A stretch of DNA of 64,000 bases, from assembly GCF_009301415.1 (NCBI RefSeq), contig NZ_CP045072.1, positions 1,107,001 through 1,171,000 of the forward strand, given 5' to 3'. Position 1 is the first letter of the stretch. The number at the start of each line of letters is the position of its first letter. The notes beneath the pieces are model-generated. The model searched no databases and was not told the DNA's origin. It saw only the letters and a list, made by a program, of their open reading frames with translations. Of the stretch, positions 62,124 to 64,000 are shown piece by piece. This stretch comes from Paracoccus kondratievae. Its GTDB lineage: Bacteria; Pseudomonadota; Alphaproteobacteria; Rhodobacterales; Rhodobacteraceae. The position numbers and the translations under genes are program-made.

Positions 62124-64000
62124 TTACAGATCCTTGACCAGCCTGAGCGCGTCATAGATCGCGGCATGGGTATTCCTCGCAGAGACCGCGTCGCCGATAC
62201 GGAACAAGCGGAAACGACCCTCGGGATTCTTGTGAACCGCTTGAAGGCGACCCGATGTCAGCGCGTCATAATCCACCTCACCCAGGTTTGCGGATAGCGG
62301 CTTCAGCGCAAAATACAGCTCATCCAGCGGCCTGGTGCCGTGGTTAACGACGACCTGATCGACCATCCTGTCACGGGTAAAATCGCCATAGTCGCTGCCC
62401 AGCCGCGCCCGCAGCATATTTCCATCGCGCGTCACCGATTGCAGTCGCCAAGTCACGGTAAAGGTAGTGTCCCGTTTTTGCAGGTTACGCATATAAGGTA
62501 CGAGGTTCATTGCCATGACCTCGGGTGAAAAGCTGCGATCCGGGGTGACAATCTCGACCCTCGCTCCGGTGGCCGAGATCAGATCAGCCGCCTGCAGGGC
62601 AGAATGATCGCCTGCATCGTCAAAGATCAGTACATTCCGGCCCGGCTTTACATCACCCGACAGGATGTCCCATGCCGAGCAGACAAGGTCGTTGCCTTGC
62701 CCCAGCACATCGGTATGAGGCAGGCCGCCAGTAGCGATGATGACTTCGTCAGGGGTGGTCGTCAACACATCCTCGGCCTCGGCATAGGTGTTGAAGCGGA
62801 AGGTGACGCCCCGCTTTTCGCACTGCGCCATGCGCCAGGCGACGATTGAGATCATCTCGCGCCGACGCTCATCCAGCGCGGTCAGGCGGATCTGGCCCCC
62901 AGGTTCATCTGCGGCCTCAAAGACGGTGACTTCATGGCCCCGCTCGGCAGCAACGCGAGCAGCCTCGAGTCCGGCAGGACCAGCGCCCACGATGGTGACA
63001 CGCTTTCTGGCTGTAGCAGCCGGAATTACATGCGGCATGGTCTCTTCACGACCAGTAGCTGCGTTGTGCAGGCAGAACGCCAGCCCGCCCTGATAAATGC
63101 GGTCAAGGCAATAGTTCGCACCAACGCAGGGGCGGATATCATCCTCGCGCCCCTCGATCACCTTGCGGACCAGATGGGGGTCGGCCATATGCGCCCGCGT
63201 CATGCCAACCATATCCAGCAGTCCCGAGGCGATGGCATGGCGCGCTGTCGGTACATCCGGGATCTTGGCTGCGTGGAAGGTCGGAAAATCGGTGGCCTTG
63301 CGGATCTGCCCCGCGAATTCCAGATGCGGGGCGTTGCGCATCCCCTGCACCGGGATCACATCTGTAAGGCCCGGATCAGTGTCGATGTGACCCCGCACCA
63401 CGTTCAGGAAATCAACAAGCCCGCTGTTCCTGAGCATCTGCGACACCTGCAGCCCCTCGCCAGCGGTCATGCCGCCCGGCTGCATCTGATCACCGGTATA
63501 ACGCAGACCGACGATAAACTCGGGTCCGCAACGGTCGCGGATCGCTTGCAGGACCTCAAGCGTAAAGCGCAGCCGGTTTTCCAGAGAACCACCATAGGGC
63601 GGGTCAAGGTCATTGGTCAGCGGCGACCAGAATTGTTCAAGCAGATGGCCATAGGCCTCAAGTTCGATACCGTCGACACCCGCCGCCTTCATACGCTCGG
63701 CTGCATCAGCAAAGTCGCGGATGATGCGGGTGATGTCCCAGTCCTCGATCCGCTTGGGAAAGGCGCGATGGGCCGCCTCACGCTCATGGCTGGGCGCGAC
63801 CACCGGCAGCCAGTCCGCCTTGTCCCAGCGTGTGCGGCGTCCCAGATGGGTCAGTTGGATCATCACCGCCGCGCCATGATCGTGACATTCATCGACCAGG
63901 CGCTTCATCCAGCCCACAACCTCATCCTTCCAGGCAAGGATGTTGTTAAAGACCGGCGGGCTGTCGCGCGATACTGCTGCCGAACCCGCAGTCATTGTCA
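62124..64000 (-). CDS. DgcA-like FMN/FAD/Fe-S oxidoreductase, demethylase of methylated amino compounds (5' end outside window)
   Basis: At least 625 residues are visible; the N-terminus lies beyond 64000. An old-yellow-enzyme barrel is seen (AAVMIQLTHLGRRTRW, GVDGIELEAYGHLLEQFWSPLTND, PYGGSLENRLRF, VGLRYTGDQMQPGG, FHAAKIPD, DMVGMTRAHMADP), then a Fe-S region (CVGANYC...C). FAD/NAD domains follow (VTIVGAGPAGLEAARVAAERG, VTVFEAADEPGGQIR). This is the trimethylamine dehydrogenase/DgcA family; closest in feel are dimethylglycine or N-methylproline (stachydrine) demethylases. The second Fe-S cysteine is Ala. Its substrate is inferred from neighbours and family. Confidence 0.85.
   Translation of the reverse strand, partial: TMTAGSAAVSRDSPPVFNNILAWKDEVVGWMKRLVDECHDHGAAVMIQLTHLGRRTRWDKADWLPVVAPSHEREAAHRAFPKRIEDWDITRIIRDFADAAERMKAAGVDGIELEAYGHLLEQFWSPLTNDLDPPYGGSLENRLRFTLEVLQAIRDRCGPEFIVGLRYTGDQMQPGGMTAGEGLQVSQMLRNSGLVDFLNVVRGHIDTDPGLTDVIPVQGMRNAPHLEFAGQIRKATDFPTFHAAKIPDVPTARHAIASGLLDMVGMTRAHMADPHLVRKVIEGREDDIRPCVGANYCLDRIYQGGLAFCLHNAATGREETMPHVIPAATARKRVTIVGAGPAGLEAARVAAERGHEVTVFEAADEPGGQIRLTALDERRREMISIVAWRMAQCEKRGVTFRFNTYAEAEDVLTTTPDEVIIATGGLPHTDVLGQGNDLVCSAWDILSGDVKPGRNVLIFDDAGDHSALQAADLISATGARVEIVTPDRSFSPEVMAMNLVPYMRNLQKRDTTFTVTWRLQSVTRDGNMLRARLGSDYGDFTRDRMVDQVVVNHGTRPLDELYFALKPLSANLGEVDYDALTSGRLQAVHKNPEGRFRLFRIGDAVSARNTHAAIYDALRLVKDL

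Overview
The window is a high-GC alphaproteobacterial chromosome segment, most likely from the Rhodobacteraceae and probably Paracoccus or a close relative. The reasons are the mitochondrial-type complex I accessory subunits (NDUFA12 and NDUFS4 homologues), the 450-residue short prolyl-tRNA synthetase, the hexameric-type citrate synthase next to gltX and comEC, the fused MrpA/B antiporter subunit, and a DddQ-type DMSP lyase. The genus is an inference. I saw no rRNA, tRNA, CRISPR array or prophage.

Layout. 1-957: decayed IS5-family transposase and a gene-free stretch. 958-2897: NDUFA12 homologue, MlaD, DUF2155 protein, convergent aat. 2941-6743 (minus): accC, accB, an LpxL-like acyltransferase and an EamA transporter. 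6912-10670: transketolase, divergent from an NCS2 nucleobase permease. 10673-16622: CNNM/CBS protein, xerD and an uncharacterised exported protein on minus; aroK-aroB on plus. 16619-22787 (minus): six-gene Mrp/Pha Na+(K+)/H+ antiporter operon. 22933-28909 (minus): an envelope or small-molecule cassette made of a CE2-like esterase, a GT61 glycosyltransferase, a hexapeptide acyltransferase, an acyl/amino-acyl adenylating ligase, a free-standing carrier protein and a fold-III PLP decarboxylase. 29014-36296: proS, then a plus-strand run of PerM-like protein, hdaA, ppk1 and ppx. 36349-41154: dipeptidase, small monooxygenase-like protein, orphan ParA, I78-like lipoprotein and uvrB. 41333-48528: NDUFS4 homologue, a glutamine-synthetase-like enzyme with a polar amino-acid ABC transporter, TerB-like protein, ppk2 and a secreted low-complexity protein. 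48576-58573: pyrG, secG, cobQ, an SDR oxidoreductase, a DUF1284 protein, gltA, gltX and comEC.

From about 58574 the base composition becomes clearly AT-richer. This part holds an H-NOX-like protein and a translationally coupled HNOBA-GGDEF diguanylate cyclase, then a truncated IS5-type element and about 840 bp without a recognisable gene. The window ends with a DddQ DMSP lyase and a DgcA-like flavin/Fe-S demethylase that runs off the edge. This right end looks accessory; most of the rest is conserved core.

The most interesting points are: (1) the ligase-carrier protein-PLP decarboxylase trio, which resembles the exosortase-A-associated trio but sits here with polysaccharide-modifying enzymes and no exosortase; (2) the H-NOX-like protein, which lacks the heme-ligating histidine and the tyrosine of YxSxR yet is coupled to an intact-looking GGDEF enzyme; (3) a DMSP lyase whose four predicted metal ligands are all conserved, placed beside a demethylase for methylated amino compounds. 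Polyphosphate metabolism is also concentrated here (PPK1, PPX, PPK2).
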